Below, piece by piece: positions 36,379 to 43,821 of a stretch of DNA of 64,000 bases (within the stretch, counting starts at the first letter, position 1; every line of letters starts with the position of its first letter). The stretch is from Palaemon carinicauda (lineage: Eukaryota; Arthropoda; Malacostraca; Decapoda; Palaemonidae), in NCBI RefSeq assembly GCF_036898095.1, contig NC_090739.1, positions 61,709,353-61,773,352 of the forward strand. Reading direction: 5' to 3'. The notes under the pieces are model-generated. The model was not told where the DNA came from. It worked only from the letters and a program-made list of their open reading frames with translations, and made no database searches. A program made the translations under genes and the position numbers.

Positions 36379-38328
36379 ATGAAGTGCGATTTCGCCTACT
36401 GTGCTGTGAAACGCTCCCAGTTTTACGGACATACGGCGTGCAGGACTCACGCCCCTTGCTCAGACAAGAAAGGGGATTGGAAGTTCTGGAATCCACTGGA
36501 ATGTACGGTCTGCCAGGCCTATCTAGTTGAGGCCTTCCATAACCCTCCCTCAGCGGAGGTTAGAGACATTGCTCGTGAGAAACTGCGCAAGTGGGTGCGT
36601 GGTTTTCAGAGAAATGCTACTGGACCGTACCTGGCCACCGAAGAACTGAGGTCCCTGTTGTTCCCTAAGGCCTCCCCTGATTCAGTGGTTCCAAAGGAAG
36701 CAATCCCCACTGTCCAAATTTCAGTGGAACCTGATGTGGTCATGGCTCAGTCCATGCACGAGTGCCGTTTAGATTCCGAGGATGATGAACGGATCTCCGA
36801 CGTCTCGGAAGACACGGAGAAGACGCTTATGGCTCAAGGAGCCGAAGAGGACGAAGACAAGGTGGAATACACCGAGTCGGAGATTGGAGCTACTCCCTCG
36901 TCCATCCCTCCGCCTACTCCTACACCGACGGAATTGTCCCTTCCGTCTACCTCCTCGACCCCGGATCCTTCCTCTTCCACCCAAGAACTGATCCGACTGA
37001 TTAGAGCTGTCATGGACGACAGACTGAAGGAGAACCAGGAGTCCATCAGGTCTATGATTGGATCCAGAGACACGAAGAAGATCTCGGTCAAGGATCTCCC
37101 AGCTTGCTCTCATGCCAACCCGTGGAGGTATGCAGAGCATATGGTTATTGCAACCGGCAGGATCTTTGTTAGCGACAAGATCGGCACGGTCCCGTTGGAA
37201 GATGTGGAGTTCTTCCCAAGCTTCGAGGCCTACCCGGACTGTTACGTCCGACTTCGTGCCGAACCTGCCTCGAAGGAGGAGACCGAACCTAAAGAAGAGA
37301 TAGTGTTCGATCTCGCAAAGGCCCAAGCTATGCTAGCCAACGCATTTAAGAGCAGGGGCTTTACCTGCTCTAAGCTTCCTGCCTTGAGCAAGAAGCATCC
37401 TACCTATGTCGCACCTGACACTGCGATTCTTCCATTTCTGGAAAAGGCCTTAGCTGCATGCCTTAAAGCGGCGGAAGAAGGGAAACCCTGCCCTGCACTG
37501 GAGGAGTGCAGACCCTTCTCCATCGTGACACCCCCTGACACTAGGCAATGGAAAGATGTCCAACATACTTTCGTCGTGGGTAGGCTCGATCCTGACGTCG
37601 CCGGACGTCAGTTTAATGAAGACCTCCCTAAGCTCAACGACCACCTCCTTCGCCGGGAACAAGACACGAAGGAGAGGCTTGCAGCTTCGCTTTCTCATCA
37701 AGTCCAACTTGAAGTAATGGCCTGTGACACAGCGGTACCCGATCACTACATGGTACTGGCCAAATCCCACTTACTCACGGTAATGAAGGACTTGTACCAT
37801 TTCATAAAGGCTCGTAGAGCCTGTCGTGAATTCGTGTTTGTCGGTGCCACCGTGAAACACGAACCCCGGAGGCTGATTTCCTCCAACATCTGGGGAAAGC
37901 ACCTGTTTCCTTCTGACCTTGTCAAGGAAATAACTGACAGAGCCGCCACGGAGAATAGGAACCTTCTCCACAAGTGGGGCATGTCCAGAAAAAGGAAAAC
38001 CTCTCAGGACGATGGACCTCAGCCTAAGAGGAAACCTCAGAAGCCAAAACCCCAGCAACGTCAACAACGACGTCAGTTTCCGGGACCCGCTACCTCCCAA
38101 GTGGTTGCCCAACCACAACAGACCTTTCAGTTGGTCCCCCAACCGGTGTTGTCACAGTCACCGGTCTTCACCCCTGCCTTTGAGCAGTCATCCACTACCT
38201 TTCATGCCAGAGGTAGAGGCTCGTCCAGGGGTGCAAGCAGAGACGCCTCTCGTCGTCCCTCCAGAGGTAGAGGAGGAAAGGGAGCTAGCGGCCGAGGCAA
38301 CAAGTCCTCGGGACACCAGAAGCAATGA
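36379..38328 (+). CDS. element C ORF1, gag-like protein
   Basis: A 649-residue frame. The ATG at 36379 follows an acceptor-like CACAG and opens with MKCDFAYCAVKR. The N-terminus has a cysteine/histidine cluster (C3, C8, H18, C21, H24, C27, C42, C45) that looks zinc-binding. Residues of about 130-220 are acidic and Ser/Pro/Thr-rich. The middle (about 230-520) has no motif I recognise. The last 120 residues are basic, rich in Gln, Pro, Arg and Gly (GRGSSRGASR), as in nucleic-acid-binding Gag tails. By position and composition it is the structural Gag-like protein of a DIRS element. The final 317 bases overlap ORF2 in another frame. Confidence 0.8.
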   Translation: MKCDFAYCAVKRSQFYGHTACRTHAPCSDKKGDWKFWNPLECTVCQAYLVEAFHNPPSAEVRDIAREKLRKWVRGFQRNATGPYLATEELRSLLFPKASPDSVVPKEAIPTVQISVEPDVVMAQSMHECRLDSEDDERISDVSEDTEKTLMAQGAEEDEDKVEYTESEIGATPSSIPPPTPTPTELSLPSTSSTPDPSSSTQELIRLIRAVMDDRLKENQESIRSMIGSRDTKKISVKDLPACSHANPWRYAEHMVIATGRIFVSDKIGTVPLEDVEFFPSFEAYPDCYVRLRAEPASKEETEPKEEIVFDLAKAQAMLANAFKSRGFTCSKLPALSKKHPTYVAPDTAILPFLEKALAACLKAAEEGKPCPALEECRPFSIVTPPDTRQWKDVQHTFVVGRLDPDVAGRQFNEDLPKLNDHLLRREQDTKERLAASLSHQVQLEVMACDTAVPDHYMVLAKSHLLTVMKDLYHFIKARRACREFVFVGATVKHEPRRLISSNIWGKHLFPSDLVKEITDRAATENRNLLHKWGMSRKRKTSQDDGPQPKRKPQKPKPQQRQQRRQFPGPATSQVVAQPQQTFQLVPQPVLSQSPVFTPAFEQSSTTFHARGRGSSRGASRDASRRPSRGRGGKGASGRGNKSSGHQKQ

Positions 38329-40207
38329 AGTGCTTCCGGTGGGAGGAAGACTCCGCCAATTCCAGGATCGTTGGACCTTCGATCCTTGGGCACACAGCAT
38401 CATCAAGAACGGTCTAGGCTGGAGTTGGGTGCAACCACCCCCAATCTTCCAGCGGTTCTTTCAACCATCAACCCCCATTCTGGAAGAATATGTTCTAGAC
38501 CTCTTGAACAAGAAGGTGATAAGGAAGGTAAAGTCCACCAGGTTCCAAGGGAGACTGTTTTGTGTTCCCAAGAAGGACTCAGACAAGCTCAGAGTCATTC
38601 TGGACTTATCCCCCCTCAACAAGTTCATAGAGAACAACAAATTCAAGATGCTGACGCTTCAACAAATAAGGACCCTTCTGCCTCAGGGTTCCTACACGGT
38701 CTCTATAGACCTGGCGGATGCCTATTGGCACATTCCAATGAACCATCACGCTTCCTCCTACCTAGGATTCCGACTCCAAAGGAAAAGCTACGCCTTCAGG
38801 GCCATGCCATTCGGCCTCAATGTGGCCCCTCGGATCTTCACAAAGCTGGCGGATGCCATAGTACAACAGCTCCGCCTAAGAAACGTCCAGGTGATGGCCT
38901 ACCTCGACGACTGGCTAGTCTGGGCTCCCTCGCCCGAAGAGTGTACAAAGTCTTGCGACGAAGTTACCCAGTACCTAGAACACCTGGGATTCAAGATCAA
39001 CGAGAAGAAATCTCGCCTCTCTCCGGCTCAGAAGTTTCAGTGGTTGGGAATCCACTGGAATCTTCAGTCACACCGCCTTTCCATCCCCCAGAAGAAAAGG
39101 AAGGAAATAGCAGGGTCTGTCAAGCGACTACTGAAATCCAAACGCATTTCAAGACGACAGCAGGAACGAGTTCTAGGCTCTCTACAATTCGCCTCAGTGA
39201 CAAACCCAGTGCTTCGTGCACAGCTAAAGGATGCCGCGGGAGTCTGGAGACGATCGGCATCCATCGCTCGAAGAGACCTCAAGAGACGGCTTCCAAACAG
39301 ACTTCGACGCCTCCTAAAGCCGTGGTCGGAAGCAATGGCCCTGAAAAGGTCCATTCCTCTCCAACACCCTCCTCCATCACTCAACATCCACACGGATGCC
39401 TCACTGGAGGGTTGGGGAGGTCACTCCCACCTGAAACAAGCTCAAGGGACCTGGTCTCCACTATTCAAGACGTTCCACATAAACATCTTGGAGGCCATGG
39501 CGGTCCTTCTTACTCTGAAGAAGTTATCCCCGCCACCCTCGATCCACATCCGTCTAACCCTAGACAACTCGGTGGTAGTTCGTTGTCTCAATCGCCAGGG
39601 CTCAAGATCGCCCCAGATAAATCAGGTGCTTCTCCCAATCTTCCGTCTGGCGGAGAAGAAGAAGTGGCACCTGTCTGCAGTTCACCTACAAGGATTCCGC
39701 AACGTGACAGCGGATGCTCTATCTCGGACAAACCCGATAGAGTCGGAATGGTCTCTAGACGCAAGATCATTCTCCTTCATCTCCAATCAAGTCCCAGAAC
39801 TTCAGATAGATCTCTTTGCAACGAGCGACAACAATCAACTTCCTCTGTACGTAGCCCCGTACGAGGACCCCAAAGCAGAAGCGGTGGACGCCATGTCACT
39901 GGACTGGAACAGATGGTCGAAGATATACCTGTTCCCTCCCACCAACCTTCTGTTGAAAGTCCTCTCCAAACTGAGAACCTTCAAAGGGACAGCGGCCCTA
40001 GTGGCTCCCAAGTGGCCCCGGAGCAACTGGTACCCCCTGGTCCTGGAGCTGCAGCCCAAGCTGATCCCTCTCCCGGGCCCAGTTCTCTCTCAACAAGTAC
40101 AGAAGTCGACTGTCTTCGCTTCATCATCGAAAATCAAGGACCTTCATCTCATGATTTTCTCTCCCTTGCCGCAAAGAAGAGGTTTGGGATCTCGAAGAAA
40201 AGTCTAG
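38012..40207 (+). CDS. element C ORF2, reverse transcriptase-RNase H with MT-like tail
   Basis: A 731-residue frame, real domain content from about residue 110. RT: FCVPKKDSDKLRVILDLS in the fingers, catalytic D233 in SIDLADAYWHI, FRAMPFGLNVAP, and the YLDD box at residues 297-300. RNase H: D462 (IHTDAS), E494 (ILEAMA), D518 (LDNSVV) and D568 (TADALSR), the full catalytic set. After RNase H, about residues 590-690 hold IDLFATS...LPLY and YLFPPTNLLLKVL then VAPKWPRSNWYP. This corresponds to the methyltransferase-like region of DIRS elements, with FPP in place of a DPPY/NPPY motif. The first ATG lies inside gag, so the true start or expression mechanism is uncertain. All catalytic residues are present. 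Confidence 0.92.
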   Translation: MDLSLRGNLRSQNPSNVNNDVSFRDPLPPKWLPNHNRPFSWSPNRCCHSHRSSPLPLSSHPLPFMPEVEARPGVQAETPLVVPPEVEEERELAAEATSPRDTRSNEVLPVGGRLRQFQDRWTFDPWAHSIIKNGLGWSWVQPPPIFQRFFQPSTPILEEYVLDLLNKKVIRKVKSTRFQGRLFCVPKKDSDKLRVILDLSPLNKFIENNKFKMLTLQQIRTLLPQGSYTVSIDLADAYWHIPMNHHASSYLGFRLQRKSYAFRAMPFGLNVAPRIFTKLADAIVQQLRLRNVQVMAYLDDWLVWAPSPEECTKSCDEVTQYLEHLGFKINEKKSRLSPAQKFQWLGIHWNLQSHRLSIPQKKRKEIAGSVKRLLKSKRISRRQQERVLGSLQFASVTNPVLRAQLKDAAGVWRRSASIARRDLKRRLPNRLRRLLKPWSEAMALKRSIPLQHPPPSLNIHTDASLEGWGGHSHLKQAQGTWSPLFKTFHINILEAMAVLLTLKKLSPPPSIHIRLTLDNSVVVRCLNRQGSRSPQINQVLLPIFRLAEKKKWHLSAVHLQGFRNVTADALSRTNPIESEWSLDARSFSFISNQVPELQIDLFATSDNNQLPLYVAPYEDPKAEAVDAMSLDWNRWSKIYLFPPTNLLLKVLSKLRTFKGTAALVAPKWPRSNWYPLVLELQPKLIPLPGPVLSQQVQKSTVFASSSKIKDLHLMIFSPLPQRRGLGSRRKV

Positions 40208-41139
40208 ACTTCCTAGAGGAATACAAGACCGAATCCACGAGACGGCAATACGAATCATCCTGGAGGAAATGGGTCTCCTTTGTTAAAGCAAAAAATCCTA
40301 AAGAAATCACCATTGATTTCTGTATGTCCTTCTTCATTCACCTTCATGGACAAGGATTAGCAGCCAATACGATCTCAACTTGCAAATCGGCTTTGACTAG
40401 ACCAATTCTATATGCTTTCCAAATTGATCTGTCCAACGACATCTTTAACAAACTGCCGAAAGCATGTGCTCGCCTACGCCCAGCACCCCCTCCGAAACCG
40501 ATCTCCTGGTCACTAGACAAGGTGCTCCATTTCGCCTCCAACTTGGACAATGATTCATGCCCCCTCAAGGATCTGACTCAGAAAGTTATATTTTTATTTG
40601 CTCTCGCCTCGGGAGCTCGAGTCAGCGAAATAGTGGCATTATCAAGAGAAGAGGGACACATCCTGTTTGCTGATTCAGGAGAAGTGACCCTCTCCCCCGA
40701 TCCGACGTTTCTCGCCAAAAATGAATTACCCACCAAAAGATGGGGCCCTTGGAGAATATGCCCCCTGAAGGAGGATGTCTCTCTATGTCCAGTAGAGAGT
40801 CTCAAGGTCTATCTTCGCAGAACTTCAAACTTTGGTGGAGGCCAACTCTTCAAAGGAGAAACATCGGGCAGCGACCTGTCACTGAAACAATTAAGAGCGA
40901 AAATCACCTACTTCATTCGCAGAGCGGATCCGAACAGTACACCCGCTGGTCATGATCCTAGAAAAGTGGCATCTTCTCTGAACTTCTTTCAGAGCATGGA
41001 CTTCGAGAGCCTTAAGAACTTTACGGGCTGGAAGTCCTCGCGAGTTTTCTTTAAACATTATGCGAAACAAGTGCACGAAATCAAACATTTTGTGGTAGCC
41101 GCAGGTAGTGTTATGAAACCTGCACCTGACTCTGCGTAG
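38371..41139 (+). CDS. element C ORF3, tyrosine recombinase (long overlap with RT)
   Basis: A 922-codon open frame whose last ~320 residues are a tyrosine recombinase. The SAM-like N-terminal core starts near DFLEEYKTESTRRQYESSW. Catalytic residues are R750 (SGARVSE), H861 and R864 (HDPRK), W887 and the nucleophile Y897 (FKHYAK). It is the enzyme that would integrate a circular DNA intermediate. The first ~600 residues overlap ORF2 in another frame and are Ser/Pro/Gly-rich with no known domain. Such overlap of RT and recombinase frames is known in DIRS-1, but how much is translated here is unknown. The stop at 41137-41139 is followed by the 3' region and internal complementary region. Confidence 0.9.
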   Translation: MDLRSLGTQHHQERSRLELGATTPNLPAVLSTINPHSGRICSRPLEQEGDKEGKVHQVPRETVLCSQEGLRQAQSHSGLIPPQQVHREQQIQDADASTNKDPSASGFLHGLYRPGGCLLAHSNEPSRFLLPRIPTPKEKLRLQGHAIRPQCGPSDLHKAGGCHSTTAPPKKRPGDGLPRRLASLGSLARRVYKVLRRSYPVPRTPGIQDQREEISPLSGSEVSVVGNPLESSVTPPFHPPEEKEGNSRVCQATTEIQTHFKTTAGTSSRLSTIRLSDKPSASCTAKGCRGSLETIGIHRSKRPQETASKQTSTPPKAVVGSNGPEKVHSSPTPSSITQHPHGCLTGGLGRSLPPETSSRDLVSTIQDVPHKHLGGHGGPSYSEEVIPATLDPHPSNPRQLGGSSLSQSPGLKIAPDKSGASPNLPSGGEEEVAPVCSSPTRIPQRDSGCSISDKPDRVGMVSRRKIILLHLQSSPRTSDRSLCNERQQSTSSVRSPVRGPQSRSGGRHVTGLEQMVEDIPVPSHQPSVESPLQTENLQRDSGPSGSQVAPEQLVPPGPGAAAQADPSPGPSSLSTSTEVDCLRFIIENQGPSSHDFLSLAAKKRFGISKKSLDFLEEYKTESTRRQYESSWRKWVSFVKAKNPKEITIDFCMSFFIHLHGQGLAANTISTCKSALTRPILYAFQIDLSNDIFNKLPKACARLRPAPPPKPISWSLDKVLHFASNLDNDSCPLKDLTQKVIFLFALASGARVSEIVALSREEGHILFADSGEVTLSPDPTFLAKNELPTKRWGPWRICPLKEDVSLCPVESLKVYLRRTSNFGGGQLFKGETSGSDLSLKQLRAKITYFIRRADPNSTPAGHDPRKVASSLNFFQSMDFESLKNFTGWKSSRVFFKHYAKQVHEIKHFVVAAGSVMKPAPDSA

Positions 41140-41930
41140 AACAGTGAGTTACTTGGGACTCTAACTCTTCGGGTGCCTATGTTGACCCTCGAGTGATTCA
41201 TAGTGATGTCTAAAAACACTTAGTGCTTTTATAACTGTTCTTATCCCAGGTGGAATGTCATAGTGTTACACAAGTGCCGCATGCCTTGAGCATGATGTGT
41301 TATTTAAAGACTTGCGTTCCTCGAGAACGAGTACCTACTAATCCTGAAATTCCCTTTCAGATTCAAGAGCAAGCCTTTATTTCTATGTACATTATTATTA
41401 CTGTAAATGAACTTTACTTTTTGCTGTAAATTATTTATTTTCTGCATTGTGAAATAAAATTTCTATTTTATTACTTGTGCGTCTCTTTCAGCTCCTACTT
41501 ACTATGAAATACATACTGTCATAGTTTTATTTATTCCTCCTTTCTTATGGTCATGAAGAATTTAAGATGTCTATTCTTAAATTATATTCACCTTGTCTCA
41601 GTAAGGTTCCTACTCGAATACTTACTTCTGATAATCAGGAGATGAACCCTACACACAGTGCCCAACCACCACTGGCCTACTCAGAATGTTCCTATACAAA
41701 TATCAAACATTCTGCTTCATCTCTAAGCTCTTAAAAGCTCTTCTGTCAAGATGAATAGCCCTTCAATACCACTTTGACGTCGGCATAGCCCATGGGAACT
41801 TCCTACCAATGGGGGGCAGGATACTTCGTTCCTATGGTTCTTACCTAAGATTACTTTGCTATTTTGTCAATGCCTAGGCACTTAACTCTGGGGGAAAATC
41901 TACCACGATACATTGATTCTCTGGTACTCT
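41140..41930 (+). other. 3' region of element C with a polyadenylation signal
   Basis: Non-coding sequence after the recombinase stop. AATAAA at 41453-41458, next to a T-rich stretch, is a plausible polyadenylation signal, about 315 bp after the stop. The remainder up to the internal complementary region has no recognised feature. Confidence 0.5.
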
Positions 41931-42024
41931 TCCATCAGGACGCCATGGCTTGAGCCCAAAAAACGGATTTTGAGCGAAGCGAAAAATCTATTTTTGGGTG
42001 AGATAGCCATGGCGTCCTGATGGA
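41931..42024. repeat. internal complementary region of element C
   Basis: Bases 41931-41962 are the reverse complement of the element's left end (33730-33761). Bases 41963-42024 are the reverse complement of its right end (42425-42486). The two outer ends are thus joined head to head inside the element. The flanks of the segment form an inverted repeat of 19 bases around CCATCAGGACGCCATGGCT. In the DIRS-1 model this region templates completion of the ends and formation of a circle. Confidence 0.92.
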
Positions 42025-42098
42025 CCCTCCCTACTACTTCGTCAGTTTGTTCCCACCCTACACAATTGTATCATGGTGATGGGCAGCAACTGGCGCCA

Positions 42099-42486
42099 GG
42101 ATAAAGACGCTCGTGACGTCATTAGAGCAATGGCGTCCGTTTGTTTACGTCTCGAGTATCAGTAGTAGCCACGAGTGAGATTAGCTGTGGAACGGCTCCC
42201 AGCTATTCTCAGCCCTTACACACCGAAGCGTTAACCCTGTTCGGGGTGGAGATAGCTATGTGGCACGACCAGACATGCGTGTCCCCTGTTGTATTACGAT
42301 GTCTTAAAGGGAAACCTTTGAGATACTCGCTCCAGAAGTTAGAATTCTGTGATAACCTGTGGTTAAATTCTCTGGGAATATCTTAGTAGTCTTATACCCA
42401 AGGAAGCTACCAAACAGGAACCTTCCATCAGGACGCCATGGCTATCTCACCCAAAAATAGATTTTTCGCTTCGCTCAAAATCCGTT
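42099..42486 (-). repeat. right inverted terminal repeat of element C
   Basis: It mirrors the left arm (33743-34087) without visible mismatch and adds an outer extension (AAAAATAGATTTTTCGC and on to CCGTT) absent from the left end. Asymmetric outer extensions of this kind are usual in DIRS elements. The mirrored 81-codon frame is at 42141-42386, plus strand. Confidence 0.92.
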
Positions 42487-42553
42487 CTATCCAGATCAGC
42501 ACAATGCAAATACAGTATATGGTATACATCAGTAAATAAAATTTCAAACTTAC

Positions 42554-42750
42554 CTAACACAAAAAAGAAGAATTGGATATGTAGTCCATGATTTAATTCC
42601 TAAAAGAATAATTGCAACAAGCACTTGTACCTTTCTTGCATCATATGACAAAAGGACGTCACCACTTACAAGAGATCCAAAAGTGAGATATCCGTAGTTT
42701 GCTGATATAGTATAAATAGTCAAGCAAACAAAAATTGCCGACACACATGC
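42554..42750 (-). CDS. SLC38A7: SLC38A7-like exon, two membrane spans
   Basis: The exon is 197 bp with an acceptor TTTCCAG at 42751-42757 and a strong donor GTAAGT at 42548-42553. It starts in phase 0 and ends with two bases of a split Arg codon (AG|G) completed by the exon at 23925. It encodes about 65 residues with the SLC38 features GYLTFG, DVLLSY and YPILLFC. The donor is only 67 bp from the right end of DIRS element C (42486), so that insertion narrowly missed the exon and its splice site. Confidence 0.9.
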
Positions 42751-43716
42751 CTGGAAAAACAATAAACTACAGTGTATAGGGTACATGCCTGGAGAAATAA
42801 TAATCTATGTACCGTACCTTACCCTCTCTATAAGGTAAAAATATGCTAATGAAATAAATTTTGTCATACAGACAGCTTTCTAAATATAAATGAATACTGT
42901 ATAACCAATTTTGTTTTGGGGATTGCTGATAATCTCAATTGTTTATATTACAGTTAAGAAATTACTAAGCTTGGTGACATTTATGGATTTCATTGAGCAA
43001 TGGCATTCTGACCCACAAAGTGGTTGATGTTCCACAAATTTGGAAAGCCTTGACCTCCATTTTATGCTATTTTCTAATAACTTTAGTCTCAAACTATTGA
43101 TTAACCCAAGAACATTGATGTAGCTTCTACAAGTGTTACAACCTTTCCTCCACTGACTTTTAAGAATATGCATTTCATTGAAAGGCCAACAATAACCTAT
43201 TTCCTCCATAAAATAATCAAAAGACAAAGATTTCACTGAGTGATAGCTTTCTACATCCCCAACACCATATTATTTTGCAATTTGACTTTCTTTACTTGAT
43301 TCTAACAACAACTAGTAGTTCTAGCAGTTAATGCTACAACTGCTTGAATCGCAAAGAACTGCACTTCAATAATATAACATCAACTGACCAACAAAAGCTC
43401 TAAAATTCACACTTACCCTTCAAGTGTGTATTTGAAAGAATAACCAATGATACAATTAACTAAAATCTGTTTCAGGATAAGATCATTATATGAATTAAGG
43501 TAAGGAAGATTTGTCTGATATTAGGAGCCAAAAGATATATTTGTGACAAAGAAGACACAGTCATGTGGAATTTTTCTTCTTGGAAAGACAAGATAAAAAA
43601 AGATTAATGACCTTGACGAAATTAATGCTTTAAAAAACTAAGAAATAGGAAGTAGTGTTCTTGGTGCAGTAAATCAAAGTTCTGGGATAAATAGAGAAAC
43701 TATTGCACATTCTTAC
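42751..43716. other. intron, nothing recognised
   Basis: Intron of the SLC38A7-like gene. Short open frames (for example 42943-43236) have no family resemblance. Confidence 0.5.
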
Positions 43717-43821
43717 CTTTGCAAAAGTTGGACCATCTTTTTTTTTCAAACATGAATATATTGGGACACTGCTTACGTGACACTGGTAGCCAAAGCATAT
43801 GGTAGGCAAAACATTGACAAC
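43717..43821 (-). CDS. SLC38A7: SLC38A7-like exon with the PTICFGYQCHVSSVP signature
   Basis: The exon is 105 bp, 35 codons, phase 0 at both ends. It has an acceptor ending TTACAG at 43822-43827 and a donor GTAAGA at 43711-43716. It encodes VVNVLPTICFGYQCHVSSVP followed by a polar loop with a lysine cluster (KKK). This is the strongest family signature in the gene: SLC38A7 and A8 proteins have nearly the same PTICFGFQCH motif at the equivalent place. No damage is seen. Confidence 0.9.

Larger units (their letters stand above)
33730..42486 (+). mobile_element. DIRS-like tyrosine-recombinase retrotransposon, element C
   Basis: An 8.76-kb element in the plus orientation. It has inverted terminal repeats (33730-34087 and 42099-42486), a GC-rich leader, three long overlapping open frames (gag-like, RT/RNase H, tyrosine recombinase), a polyadenylation signal near 41453 and an internal complementary region (41931-42024). 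The halves of that region match the reverse complements of the left and right ends. RT plus tyrosine recombinase plus inverted repeats, with no LTRs and no DDE integrase, is the definition of DIRS elements. No target-site duplication is evident, as expected. It sits in the 18.6-kb transporter intron, opposite to that gene's direction. By eye the terminal repeats show no mismatch over about 345 bp and all frames are open, so this looks like a recent and possibly competent copy. Confidence 0.93.

Noticed and set aside
36769..37326. Minus-strand frame of 185 codons inside element C
   Set aside because: Antisense shadow of the gag-like frame with no domain of its own.
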